Below are positions 43,076 through 52,902 of a stretch of DNA of 64,000 nt, piece by piece. The DNA is from Erinaceus europaeus (Eukaryota; Chordata; Mammalia; Eulipotyphla; Erinaceidae). Position 1 is the first letter of the stretch, and every line of letters begins with the position of its first letter. The DNA lies in contig NW_026647565.1 of the NCBI RefSeq assembly GCF_950295315.1, forward strand, positions 1 through 64,000. The letters run 5' to 3'. The translations under genes and the position numbers were made by a program. The notes beneath the pieces were generated by a model. It worked only from the letters and a program-made list of their open reading frames with translations, was not told the origin of the DNA and made no database searches.

Positions 43076-45015
43076 AGTCAGAAAGACAAAGACAAGTATG
43101 GGATGATCCCCTCATAAACAGAAGTTGAGAAAGAAGAACATAAAGGGAAATACAAAGCAGGATTTGACTGAATTTGGAGTAGGGCACAAAAGTAAAAACC
43201 ATGGAGTGAGGGTGAGGGTGGATGTTTGGCTTCACAGGGTGCGGAGTGGGTAGGTGGAGGGGGGAGGATGGGATGGAACACAGTTTTTTGGTGGTGGGAA
43301 TGGTGTTTATGTAAAATAACTGTACATAACTGTAGTTATATAAATCACTATTTAATTAATATGAAAGGGGAAAAATTCATTGAATGTCTCAAATTTTTAA
43401 ATGCACAGACCATAGGCTGAGTCTTTGAAATGTTGACTCTCTTAAAAGCTTAGACCTGAGAGAACAGAAGCAACTGGTGGCATTACTCTGAAAGACACAG
43501 CTATATATATATATATAATGTCAAAGGACATAAATTATGGTGATGTTGTGTATGATAGAGCTAATCCTAACAAGGGGATTTTCAAAGTCAACCCAACTGC
43601 CAAATGATTTGATTACAGCAATAACTCTCTATTGCCTTCTTAAACCCTAAGACAGCAGGAACCTCCCACTTCCTCTATAGAGCCTATATTTCCCCCAGTC
43701 CTGGAACCTCTAGGGTGGGGTTCACTTTCCTGCATGCTTCTCTTATTCATACCAAATGATATTACATCTACTTATCCCTACCTAATCAACACAATGGGTA
43801 CCACCTTGGCAGGCATGCTTCACTTCAGACTGTGTCCAGAGAGGTCAGTCATGGAATGTCAACCCTTCAGCCTCATTACTCAGGTGAGCACACCTTTCCT
43901 TTCATAGGGTCTCTAATTCCATTTCAGGTGGTACACTTCCTAACAAAGTCCCAAAACCTAGACATAGACCAGATGCCATGAGATAGGGCATATGTTCACA
44001 TGTATCCATAAATTAGGACAAAATATATACCTGAAAGCAAAAGTGTACAATAGTCTGCAGTGAGTCAATATATGCAGCAAGCAAGTAGAAAGACCTAAAA
44101 AGACCTAAAAAGACCTAAAAAGACACCAGAAAGACCTAAAAAGACACCATCTAATGAAATAGTTTCTACTTAGACCTAGATCCCCTCCTCACCTGTTTTC
44201 TATTATACTTCCCTCAGTCACTCAAAAGTTAACCTTATCAAAGTAAGGACTGCAAATGCTGAATAAGGGCAAGAGACTGGCATACTTTAAGGATGACTCT
44301 TTAGTCACTATCAGGCCACCCCATCAGCTGGGGCCCTAGTAGGGGAGTCCTGAGATTCCCAAATAGATATGATGGGCCTAGACCTCGAATAGATCCCTCT
44401 CTCCTTTGTTACTGGTCATCTCTATCAGGAACAGCACAACAGAACCTGTTGTGGGCCCCCATAGGACCTTTGCCCTCAATGTGGACCAACAATGGTAGAG
44501 AATGTTCCATCCTCTGAAGGGAGGCTGGACAACATACTCTATCATCAACCTGAGGAAGATGAGTCCTGAAATTGGGGCAGCTTGGAACATTCCTACTTAT
44601 GACCACAAAATGTGAGCTCACATCTAAAAGGATGCAGCTGAATATGGACCCCAAATCATATCAAATCTATGGGGTTTATAGTCAACAGTATGTATACACC
44701 TATCCCATATTTGGGAGCTATTGTCTACCCTAATCCATCTTTCTGGTCCTTTTTGCAGACATGATATTATCTCCTCATATAATAACTTGGATCCACCAGC
44801 ATATCAGTTGTCAGGCTCAAAAAAAAAAAACAACCCCAAAACAAAAAAAAACTAGTATAGTCATGGGCCCTTTGTAATATAACTAAAATAGGCTTACTGA
44901 CTATCTACAAAACTGAGACCCTCAGAACTTCATCTGCACTATTCCAGCCTTTAGGTTCATGAATAGTCAACAATTTGTTTGGATTTATATATTAAATCTT
45001 CTTTTAGTCACCAAG

Positions 45016-45209
45016 TGGGATGCATTGGATCCACCTTCTCGTGGTGCATCCCGTGAGTACCCATTTATTGGGGAAACTGACGATCCTTCCTAGCCAACTG
45101 AATCCACATGGATCCCAGTCACTTTCAAAGCCAGGAACAAGCAGACATCAGGCTCAGCCTGACGCTATTGACTGGCTACGGAAGAAGGGCAAACGCTAGA
45201 AGAAGAAGC
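45016..45209 (+). other. Unidentified 194-bp insertion with a hairpin
   Basis: Foreign sequence interrupts the L1 3' UTR between two copies of CACCAAG (45009-45015 and 45210-45216). It starts with a strong predicted stem: GGGATGCA (45017-45024) pairs with TGCATCCC (45045-45052), with an inner CCAC/GTGG helix and loop CTTCTC. It ends in an AGAAGAAGAAG tract. It is less AT-rich than its host and has no counterpart elsewhere in the window. A tailless retrocopy of a small structured RNA or of an mRNA end would fit; I do not recognise the source. Confidence 0.6.
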
Positions 45210-45560
45210 CACCAAGTTCCAGATGCTACCATGATGACAACCAGACTTCCCTGGGCAGATGACCCCACCAATGTGTCCTGAAGCCTCACTTCCCCAGAGA
45301 CCGGCCCCACTAGGGAAAGAGAGAGGCAGGCTGGGAGTATGGATCAACCTGCCAATGCCCATGTTCAGCAGGGTAGAAATTACAGAAGAGAGACTATCAA
45401 CCTTTTGCACCCCACAATGACCTCATGTTTACACTCCTAGAGGGTTAAAGAATAGGAAAGCTATCAGGGGAGGGAATGGGCTACAGAGTTCTGTTGGTGG
45501 GAATTGTGTGGAGTTGTACCCCACATATCCTGTGGTTTTTGTTAGTGTTTCCTTTTTATA

Positions 45561-45964
45561 AATAAACTTTTTTTTAAATAAGCTTTAGTAGCACTAGTAA
45601 TCCCATCTCTGTGTGTCCATCAGGCAGGCAGAGCTCCAGAACAGCATTATCTGGCTCACTGTGTGCTTTCCATAGGTTGATAAATGCACAAGGATTCCTT
45701 TCTCATAGAAGGACTTCCACTCAACTGAACCTGACCAGAAACAAATCTACTGATAAAACCTATTTCCAGTTTTTAATTACCAAAAGGTCATTTTTCTATA
45801 ATATTTTACTTTACAAAGACAGTATTTTAAATGTACTCAAATCAGATGACCCAATCCTATAAACCTAGATACAGCAATACTACAATGTCTGACAGAATCT
45901 GATATTTCTTAGCTTTAAAAATGTGTGGGTTTCACTATATATACCTGCCAGCATGCTTTAAGAA
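45561..45964. other. Unclassified DNA
   Basis: A gap of about 400 bp between two L1 copies. No feature was recognised. Confidence 0.45.
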
Positions 45965-47416
45965 ACTTGATTGTGACTGAGCTTCAAATATTGCACCAAA
46001 GTGAAAACAAAACAAAACAAAACAAAAAACTCTGGTAGGTGGGGGTGGGCAAAGGTAAATTTTCTTTTTTTTTTAAAATTTTTTTATTTAATAAAGGATT
46101 AATTAACAAAACCATAGGGTAGGAGGGGTACAATCATACAATTCCCACTACCCAATCTCCATTTCCCACCCCCTCCCCTGATAGCTTTCCTATTCTCTAT
46201 CCCTCTGGGAGCATGGAACCAGGGTCATTGTGGGTTGCAGAAGGTAGAAGGTCTGGCTTCTGTAACTGCTTCCATGCTGAACATGGGCGTTGACTGGTCA
46301 GTCCATACTCCCAGTCTGCCTCTCTCTTTCCCTAGTAGGGTGTGTCTCTGGGGAAGCGGAGCTCCAGGACACATTGGTGGGGTCTTCAGTCCAGGGATGC
46401 CTGGCTGGCATCCTGATGACATCTGGAAACTGGTGACTGAAAAGAGAGTTAACAAACAAAGCCAAACAAATTGTTGAGCAATCATGGACCCAAAGCTTGG
46501 AATAGAGGAGAGGAAATATTAGGGGGGTACTCACTGCAAACTCTAGTGCACTTCTGCTTTCAGGCATATATTTTGCAGTAGTTTACAGATACATGTGAAC
46601 ATATGCTCTCTCTCACAGAAACTGGTGTATATCTAGGTTTTGGGACTTTGTTAGAAAGTGAACCACCTGAGATGAAATTAGAGTATACTATGAAAGGAAA
46701 GGTCTCAACCAAGTAATGAAGTTGAAGGGTTGTCATTCCACACGTGAAGTCTCTGGACACAGTCTGAAGTGAAGCATGTTGAGGTGGCAATCGTTGTGTT
46801 GGTTAGTTTGTGATCGGCAGACGCAATATTATTTGATATGGATTGGGAGAGGCATACGGGAAAGTGGGCCCTATCCAAGGATTCCAGGACTGGGGGAAGT
46901 AGGGGATCTATAGTGGAGATGTGAGGTTCCTGCTGTCTTAGGGTTCCAAAAGACAATCGATAGTTAATGTTATCATCACATTATTTGGTAATTGGGTTAA
47001 CTTTGAAAAGTCCTTTTATTAGGGTTTGCTGCACAGTACCCAGTATCTTGTATATAGCTGTGCTATTGGTTGCTTCTGATCTACTTGGTCTAGGCTTTTG
47101 AGAGAGTCTGCATATCAATTACACAGCCTATATATTGAAAACATTCAGTTTGTGTTTTGAAAAACTTTGAGATTTACAATTAATTTCCCCCTCTCGTATT
47201 AATTAAGTAGTGATTTATATGACTACATTTTACTAGGAGTGTACATAAACACCATTACCATCACCAAAAGACTGTGACCCATCCCTCCCACCCACTTCTA
47301 CCCCCCACTGTCCCAGGAAGCTGCATGTCCACCCCTCACCACAGGGATTTTACTTTGGTGCCCTACTTACAATTTGGTCAGGTCCTGCTTTTAGTTTCCC
47401 TTTCAGATCTTCTTAC

Positions 47417-48036
47417 TCAACTTCCGTTGATGAGTGGGATCATCCCATACTCATCTTTACCTTTCTGACTTAGCTCACTTAACATAATTCCTTCTAGCTC
47501 TGTCCAAGATCGGTCAGCGAAGGTGGGTTCATTTTTCTTGATAGCTGTATAGTATTCCATTGTGTATATATACCACAGCTTTCTCAGCCACTCATCTGGT
47601 GTTGGGCACCTGGGTTGCTTCCAGGTTTTAGCTATTATGAATTGTGCTGCTATGAACATAGGAGTACACACCTCTTTTTGGTTGGGTGTTATGGAGTCCT
47701 TGGGGTATAACCCCAGGAGAGGAATTACTGGATCATATGGAAGGTCCATGTCTAGCCTTCTGAGAGTTTTCCAGACTGCTCTCCACAGAGGCTGTACCAA
47801 TTTACATTCCCACCAGCAATGTAAAAGGGTTCCTCTGTCCCCACATCCTCTCCAGCATTTGTTGCTGCTGTCCTTTTTGATGTATGCCATTCTTACAGGA
47901 GTGAGGTGGTATCTTAGTGTTGTCTTAATTTGCATTTCTCTGACAATCAGTGACCTAAGCAGTTTTTCATATGTTTGTTAGCCTTTTGGATCTCCTCTGA
48001 GGTGAATGTTTTGTTCATATCTTCTGCCCATATTTC
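47417..48036 (-). pseudogene. L1 ORF2 C-terminal part
   Basis: Open for 172 codons (47417-47935). It includes the Cys-rich CWRGCGDRG...LLHCWWEC segment and the conserved end '[16 protein letters not shown]'. It is very similar to 34360-34886. The upstream catalytic part is absent from this L1. Confidence 0.92.
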
Positions 48037-48039
48037 TTT

Positions 48040-48424
48040 TTTTTTTTAAATTTTTTATTTAAGAAAGGATTAATGAACAAAAACATAAGGTAGGAGGGGT
48101 ACAACTCCACACAATTCCCACCACCCAATCTCCATAACCCACCCCCTCCCATGATAGCTTTCCCATTCTCTAGCCCTCTGGGAGCATGGACCCAGGGTCG
48201 TTGAGGGTTGCAGAAGGTAGAAGGTCTGGCTTCTGTAATTGCTTCCCCGCTGAACATGGGCGTTGACTGGTCGGTCCATACTCCCAGTCTGCCTCTCTCT
48301 TTCCCTAGTAAGGTATGTCTCTGGGAAGCTGAGCTCCAGAACACATTGGTGGGGTCTTCAGTCCAGAGATGCCTGGCCAGCATCCTGGTGGCATCTGGAA
48401 CCTGGTGATTGAAAAGAGAATGAA
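48040..48424 (-). mobile_element. L1 3' terminus replacing ORF2 sequence
   Basis: Antisense terminal part of the 3' UTR with its own T-rich tail side (48050-48062). It closely resembles the host L1's own 3' end at 46065-46450. It joins the endonuclease sequence at 48424/48425 and the ORF2 C-terminus at 48036-48040. Confidence 0.9.
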
Positions 48425-48960
48425 AATGTCCAAGAGGTCTAGTCTGTCAATCTCTTCATTCAATTCTCTTGTATCTTTATTGGTTCTCTGCTTTGTTGAT
48501 CTGTCTAAGTGTGAGAGTGGGGTATTGAAGTCTCCCGCTATTATTGCGTTACTGTTGATGTATTTTTGAAATTCCTTCAGTAAGTGCTTGATGTATTTAG
48601 ATGGTCCCTCATTGGGTGCATAGATGTTAATGATTGTTAAGTCTTCTTGGCTGATTGATCCTCTAATCATTATGTAGTATCCTTGCCTATCTTTTATTAC
48701 TTTATTTAATTTAAAATCTATCGTGTCTGAGATGAGAATGGCTGTTCCTGCCCTTTTTTGTGGTCCGTTAGCCTGTATGATAGTTTTCCATCCTTTCACT
48801 TTAAGTCTGTGTTTATCTTGTTGTGACAGATGGAATTCTTGCAAGCAGCATATGGTTGGATTATGTTTTCTGATCCATCCTCCCACTCTGTGCCTTTTGA
48901 TGGGTGATTTAAGCCATTGACATTTATTGATATTATGGATTTAATGTATTGTAGTGCCAT
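48425..48960 (-). pseudogene. L1 ORF2 N-terminal endonuclease part
   Basis: Starts at ATG 48958-48960 (complement). It covers the endonuclease up to 'DLLDIF', about residue 183, including CCLQE and GDFNTPLSHLDRS. A one-base deletion near 48905 shifts the frame after 'NGLN'. Beyond 48425 the frame runs into unrelated L1 3' UTR. Confidence 0.9.
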
Positions 48961-48985
48961 GCCAGTATTATAGTGAAGTTCTTGT

Positions 48986-49893
48986 TTATAAGAAGTCTTT
49001 TAGAACCTCTTTCAGGGCTGGTTTGGTGATGGTTGCCTCCTTTAACTGTTCTTTGTCTAAGAAGATTTTGATCCCTCCATCTAGTTTGAATGAAATTCTA
49101 GCAGGATATATTTTCCTTGGTTGAAACCCTTTTTCATTCAGGGCTCGATAGGTATCTTGCCATTCTCTTCTAGCTTTTAGAGTTTGAGTGGAGAAATCTT
49201 CAGATAATCTTATGGGTTTTCCCTGTATGTGACTTTTTGTTTCTCTCTTGCAGCCTTTAGGATCCTTTCTTTATCCTTACTTCTTCTCATTGTGACTATG
49301 ATGTGTCTTGGTGTCTTCAGGTCTGGGTTGATTCTGTTTGGTACTCTCTGGGCCTCTTGAATCTTGATGTCCTTTCTGTTATTCAGGTCTGGGAAGTTTT
49401 CTTCTATTATTTCCTCTAGAATGTTTGCTTCCCCTTCCTCTTTCTTCCTCTGGCAGGCCAATTATGCAAATGTTACTTCTTTTGAGATCATCCCATATGT
49501 CTCTGTTGTTGTTTTCAGTGTCTCTCAATCTCTTTTTAAGCTCTTTCACCTCTTTCTTAGTTTTCTCTAACTCATCCTCTGTCTGACTAATTCTGTTTTC
49601 TGCTTCTGTTAGTCTGCTTTCCCTTGCCTCATCTTCTTTCTTCATTACAGCTATTTCAGCTTTCAGTTCTCTATTGCCTCAAGATGATCAGTATTTTCTT
49701 TGGGGGTCTCAACTGTTGTTTCCCTCATACTGCCATTCCTTTCCTCCAATGTTTTCATTTCTGTGATTATTAAGTTTATTATTGCTTGCATACTTTTCTT
49801 ATCTATGGTTACTTCTGACTGATTTGTAGTTTCTTCTGGGCTCTTGTCTTCATTCATTGGAATAGCAGTTTTATTTGTTTTTGATCTACCCAT
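48986..49893 (-). pseudogene. L1 ORF1, frameshifted
   Basis: Begins MGRSKTNKTA at 49893 and ends at the TAA complementary to 48986-48988. The open pieces are 49663-49893, 49379-49645 and 49210-49461. The total length is not a multiple of three. Content parallels 30100-31014: an acidic N-terminus, a coiled-coil-like middle and a basic C-terminal part. Confidence 0.9.
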
Positions 49894-50109
49894 TTTTTTT
49901 ATTTATGTGTTTCTTTTTTTATGCTCTGTTGTTCCTCAGTTGTTGTGTCTTGAGCACAAGCCACACTTTACTAAATACTTTTATGACAATTGCACTCACC
50001 AACCTCAGGAGTTGCAGTAGCAACTGAAGCATGTATTGAAGCAGTTTAATCATTACCAGTTAGCCAAACAATTTCTCCAGTCCGTGAAAAAATAGTAACC
50101 AAATCCCAG

Positions 50110-50767
50110 TGAAGAAGAAAGAGAAAAGAAAGAAGGGATAGCAAGAAAAGACAGTTACGCAAATTTACTATCCACTGTATATTCTAGGGTTAACAAGAGG
50201 GGAAAGGGAACTAGAACAGAGATACACACATGGAGAGTCCACTCTGAGTCAGATTTATTCCCCAAAATAATTCACAAATTCAGAAAGGCAAAGAAGAAGG
50301 AAGGAAGAAGTGTATGACAAGATAAAAAAAAGAGAAAGAAAAAAAAAAGAAAAAAGAGACAAGTGAGAGAAAAGGGAAAAGATAAGAAAAAGTGCTGTAA
50401 TTAAAGAGCAGTGAAAAGAAAGAAACAACCCTCAGGACTAGACAAGGATGGCTGAAATAGACAGTTATGCAAATCTACTATCCACTGTATATTCTAGGGG
50501 TGTCTAAAGGAAGAAGGGAATTTGAGCAGAGACACTAGCAGTGAGAGTCCACACTGAGTCAGAATTCTTCCCCCATATAATTCCCAAATGTGTATCAGTA
50601 AATTCAAAAAAACACACTGTTTGGTGGTGTGGGGGCTGGGGCCTATGGCTTTGGAAGCTGTAGGATTAAGGAAGAAAGGATGACAGGAATGAGAAAAAGA
50701 AAAAAAATAAAGAGAGAGCGAGAAAAAAGAAAAAAAGAAAAGAAAAAGAACAGTCATAAAAGAGCAG
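50110..50767 (-). repeat. Tandem L1 5' UTR monomers
   Basis: Two head-to-tail units. The first holds GACAGTTACGCAAATTTACT at 50152 and the second GACAGTTATGCAAATCTACT at 50460. Both are followed by TATCCACTGTATATTCTAGG, a variable purine-rich stretch, then GAGAGTCCACWCTGAGTCAGA. 'AAAGAGCAGTGAAA' recurs at about 50404 and 50760. The period is about 310-360 bp. Tandem 5' UTR units act as promoters in mouse L1s; that role here is inference. A single unit is visible at 29705-29860. Confidence 0.8.
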
Positions 50768-51499
50768 TGAAAGGAAAGATTTATTTATTTATTTATTTTT
50801 AATTATTTAATTAGCTATGTGGGGTGAGGTGGGGGGGTTGGCTACTTAGAAAGAAAAAAAAGGCCAGAGGTTTCAGAAGGGTATAGACTTAGAATGAATG
50901 ATACTCCCTGGTGGGACAGGAATTTGGTAAAGATAGAAGCTCAGCAGGGGAGCCTGCTAGGAGCTGGTCCCCAGGGACTGGTTATGGGGGGGGGTGGCGA
51001 GGGGGAGGTGGTGTGCTTTATAATTAAATGGAAAAAAATTTTTCCCCCTTTTTTTCTACTCTATTTATTAACCCAAATTAAGTTATAGTCACCTCCTTGG
51101 TGTAACTGCTAGGACCCCTTATTGACTGGCCTACTAAAGGCAGAAAATCCTACCGTTTCCAGAAGATGTGGTTAGAGCTCAAGCCACTAGCAGCTTCTCA
51201 GTCTGCCATCTTCCTGGAACCACCTAAAGGTAAATTTTCATCTCCATTGTAGGAGGCCAGGGGTTGGGACAGAGATATTAGTTGTCAGGAATGGAGTCAA
51301 TATATACTCCTTCTAACATATAGTCTTGTAAATCACTATTTAATTAATATGAGAGGGGAAAAATAGATTGCCTCAAGCTTTCAAATGCATAGATTTCAGT
51401 TCTGAGAATATATTCCTTCAATCTAAACCCTTAAGGTTTGGAATTAATAAACTGCTTAAATTATAACACTGGGCTAAAATCATTAATAGATTTTAATTT

Positions 51500-51705
51500 T
51501 AAGTTTTTTATTATAAAAAAGGAAACACTAATAAAACCATAGGATAAGAAGGGTACAACTCCACACAATTCCTACCACCAGAACTCCACATGCTATCCCC
51601 TTCCTTGATAGCTTTCCTAGTCTTTAATCCTCTGGGAGTATGGACCTAGGGTCATTGTGGGATGCAGAAGGTGTAAGGTTTGGCTTCTCTATAACTTTTT
51701 TCGAA
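51500..51705 (-). mobile_element. L1 3' terminus fragment
   Basis: Antisense 3' end ('TTTTATTATAAAAAAGGAAA' to 'GATGCAGAAGGTGTAAGG'), about 200 bp. It is inserted in the sense L1 3' UTR that continues on both sides. Confidence 0.85.
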
Positions 51706-51892
51706 ATATTAAATCATCTATAATTTTAGACCAGGGATACCAGAGGCAACCGATTTTGTCAGTATATAAGGTACAGTTATTTGTAAATAACCTTAAATAA
51801 AAAATCATGATAAGGTCTATATGATACAGTAAATCCTAACCACAGGATTTTCAAAGTAAATGAATTTGGAAATAACTTGGTTATAATAAAAA

Positions 51893-52190
51893 TTTGGGGG
51901 GGCCAGGAGGTGGTATATTGGGTTAAGCACACAGTACAAAGCACAAAGACACACATAAGGATCCTGATTCAGGCCAGTAGCTCTCCACCTGTAGGGGGTT
52001 CATTTCACAAGCAATTAAGCAGGTCTGCAGTTGTCTGTCTTTCTCTCCCCTATCTCACTCTCCCTTCTCAACTTCTCTCTGTCTTATCCAATAAATAGTG
52101 AAAAATTAACAGCCTCCAAGAGCAATGGATTCGTAGTGCAGGCACTGAGCCCCAGTGATAACCCTGGGGGCAAATAATAATTATTATTAC
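51893..52190 (+). mobile_element. ERI-type SINE, long form
   Basis: Begins GGGGGGGCCAGGAGGTGG. Its B box is degenerate (GATTCAGGCC). It has the long-form end 'GCACTGAGCCCCAGTGATAA' and a TAAT-rich tail. Confidence 0.85.
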
Positions 52191-52518
52191 TACTAGTAAT
52201 GATTATTAATTATTACTAATAACAGATTATCTATTGTATCTTAAACTCTAAGACATCAAAGAACTTTCTCCATTATCTGTAAAAGCCCACAACTCTCCCA
52301 GTCGTGGAACCTCTTGGCTCATTTTATTCATGCTTCTCTCAGTCCTCACCATTGGATACTGCCTCTGCTGATCTCAACCAAATCAACACAACCAGTGGAA
52401 CCTTGATATATTTCACTTTTGACTGTGTCCAGAGACACTAGACATGGAGTATCAGCCCTCCACCTCCGATACTCTGGTGAGATCTTTCCTAGCTCATAGG
52501 ACTAGGAAAATACTCTGG

Positions 52519-52902
52519 TGTTGGTATACTTCTAATTCTGCTTCTAAAAACCCCTTCTGTTTCATTTGGTTTAATCCCCCCTGCTTAACATTATTCTATT
52601 TCATAACTAAGCACCAGCATGCCTGCATGGCATTGGTTTAATCCCCACTGGTTCATAATGTCTTTTTGCTCCGTCCCCTTTGTAGTACACCCTGATTTGC
52701 ACCACTTTTCGCTCCACCCTCTCTGCGTCACTTCCTGTTTCTGCCCTACTTGGCGAGTATATATAGGATTGTGTTTTTAGTTTTTAGTTTAGTTTTAGCT
52801 TAGCTTGGTTTAGATTGCGCTGCGTCCTACATGAATAAAGAGATATTGCGTACAACCATGAGTCCTTGGTCGTCTGTCTCCGCCCACGAAGCTAGCCCGA
52901 CA
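52519..52902 (+). mobile_element. Solo LTR (about 380 bp family)
   Basis: Begins TGTTGGTATAC and ends TAGCCCGACA, with an exact 6-bp duplication CTCTGG (52513-52518, 52903-52908). A TATA-like GAGTATATATAGG lies at about 52757 and AATAAA at 52834-52839. The central part differs from the relative at 26532-26911 by substitutions and small indels. No internal viral sequence. Confidence 0.87.

Larger units (their letters stand above)
40905..45560 (+). mobile_element. 5'-truncated L1, carrying an LTR and a 194-bp insert
   Basis: Starts inside the reverse transcriptase region, continues through the ORF2 C-terminus (to about 43075) and a long 3' UTR to 'CCTTTTTATAAATAAACTTT' at 45560. It is interrupted by an LTR at 41659-42007 and an unexplained insert at 45016-45209. 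A short tandem stretch of AGACCTAAAA units lies at 44091-44149 and an (AT)n tract at about 43502-43516. Confidence 0.9.
46065..51225 (-). mobile_element. L1 with full 5' end, exact 14-bp target duplication, internally rearranged
   Basis: Flanked by a perfect duplication AAAGGTAAATTTTC (46051-46064 and 51226-51239). Reading the minus strand: 5' end AGGTGGTTCCAGGAAGATGG, 5' UTR 49894-51225, ORF1 49893-48986, ORF2 start 48960, endonuclease to 48425, a foreign L1 3' end (48040-48424), ORF2 C-terminus 48036-47417, long 3' UTR to a poly-A tract at 46065. About 2.6 kb of ORF2 (the reverse transcriptase) is missing where the foreign 3' end sits. ORF1 and ORF2 also carry frameshifts, so the element is dead. 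Confidence 0.92.
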
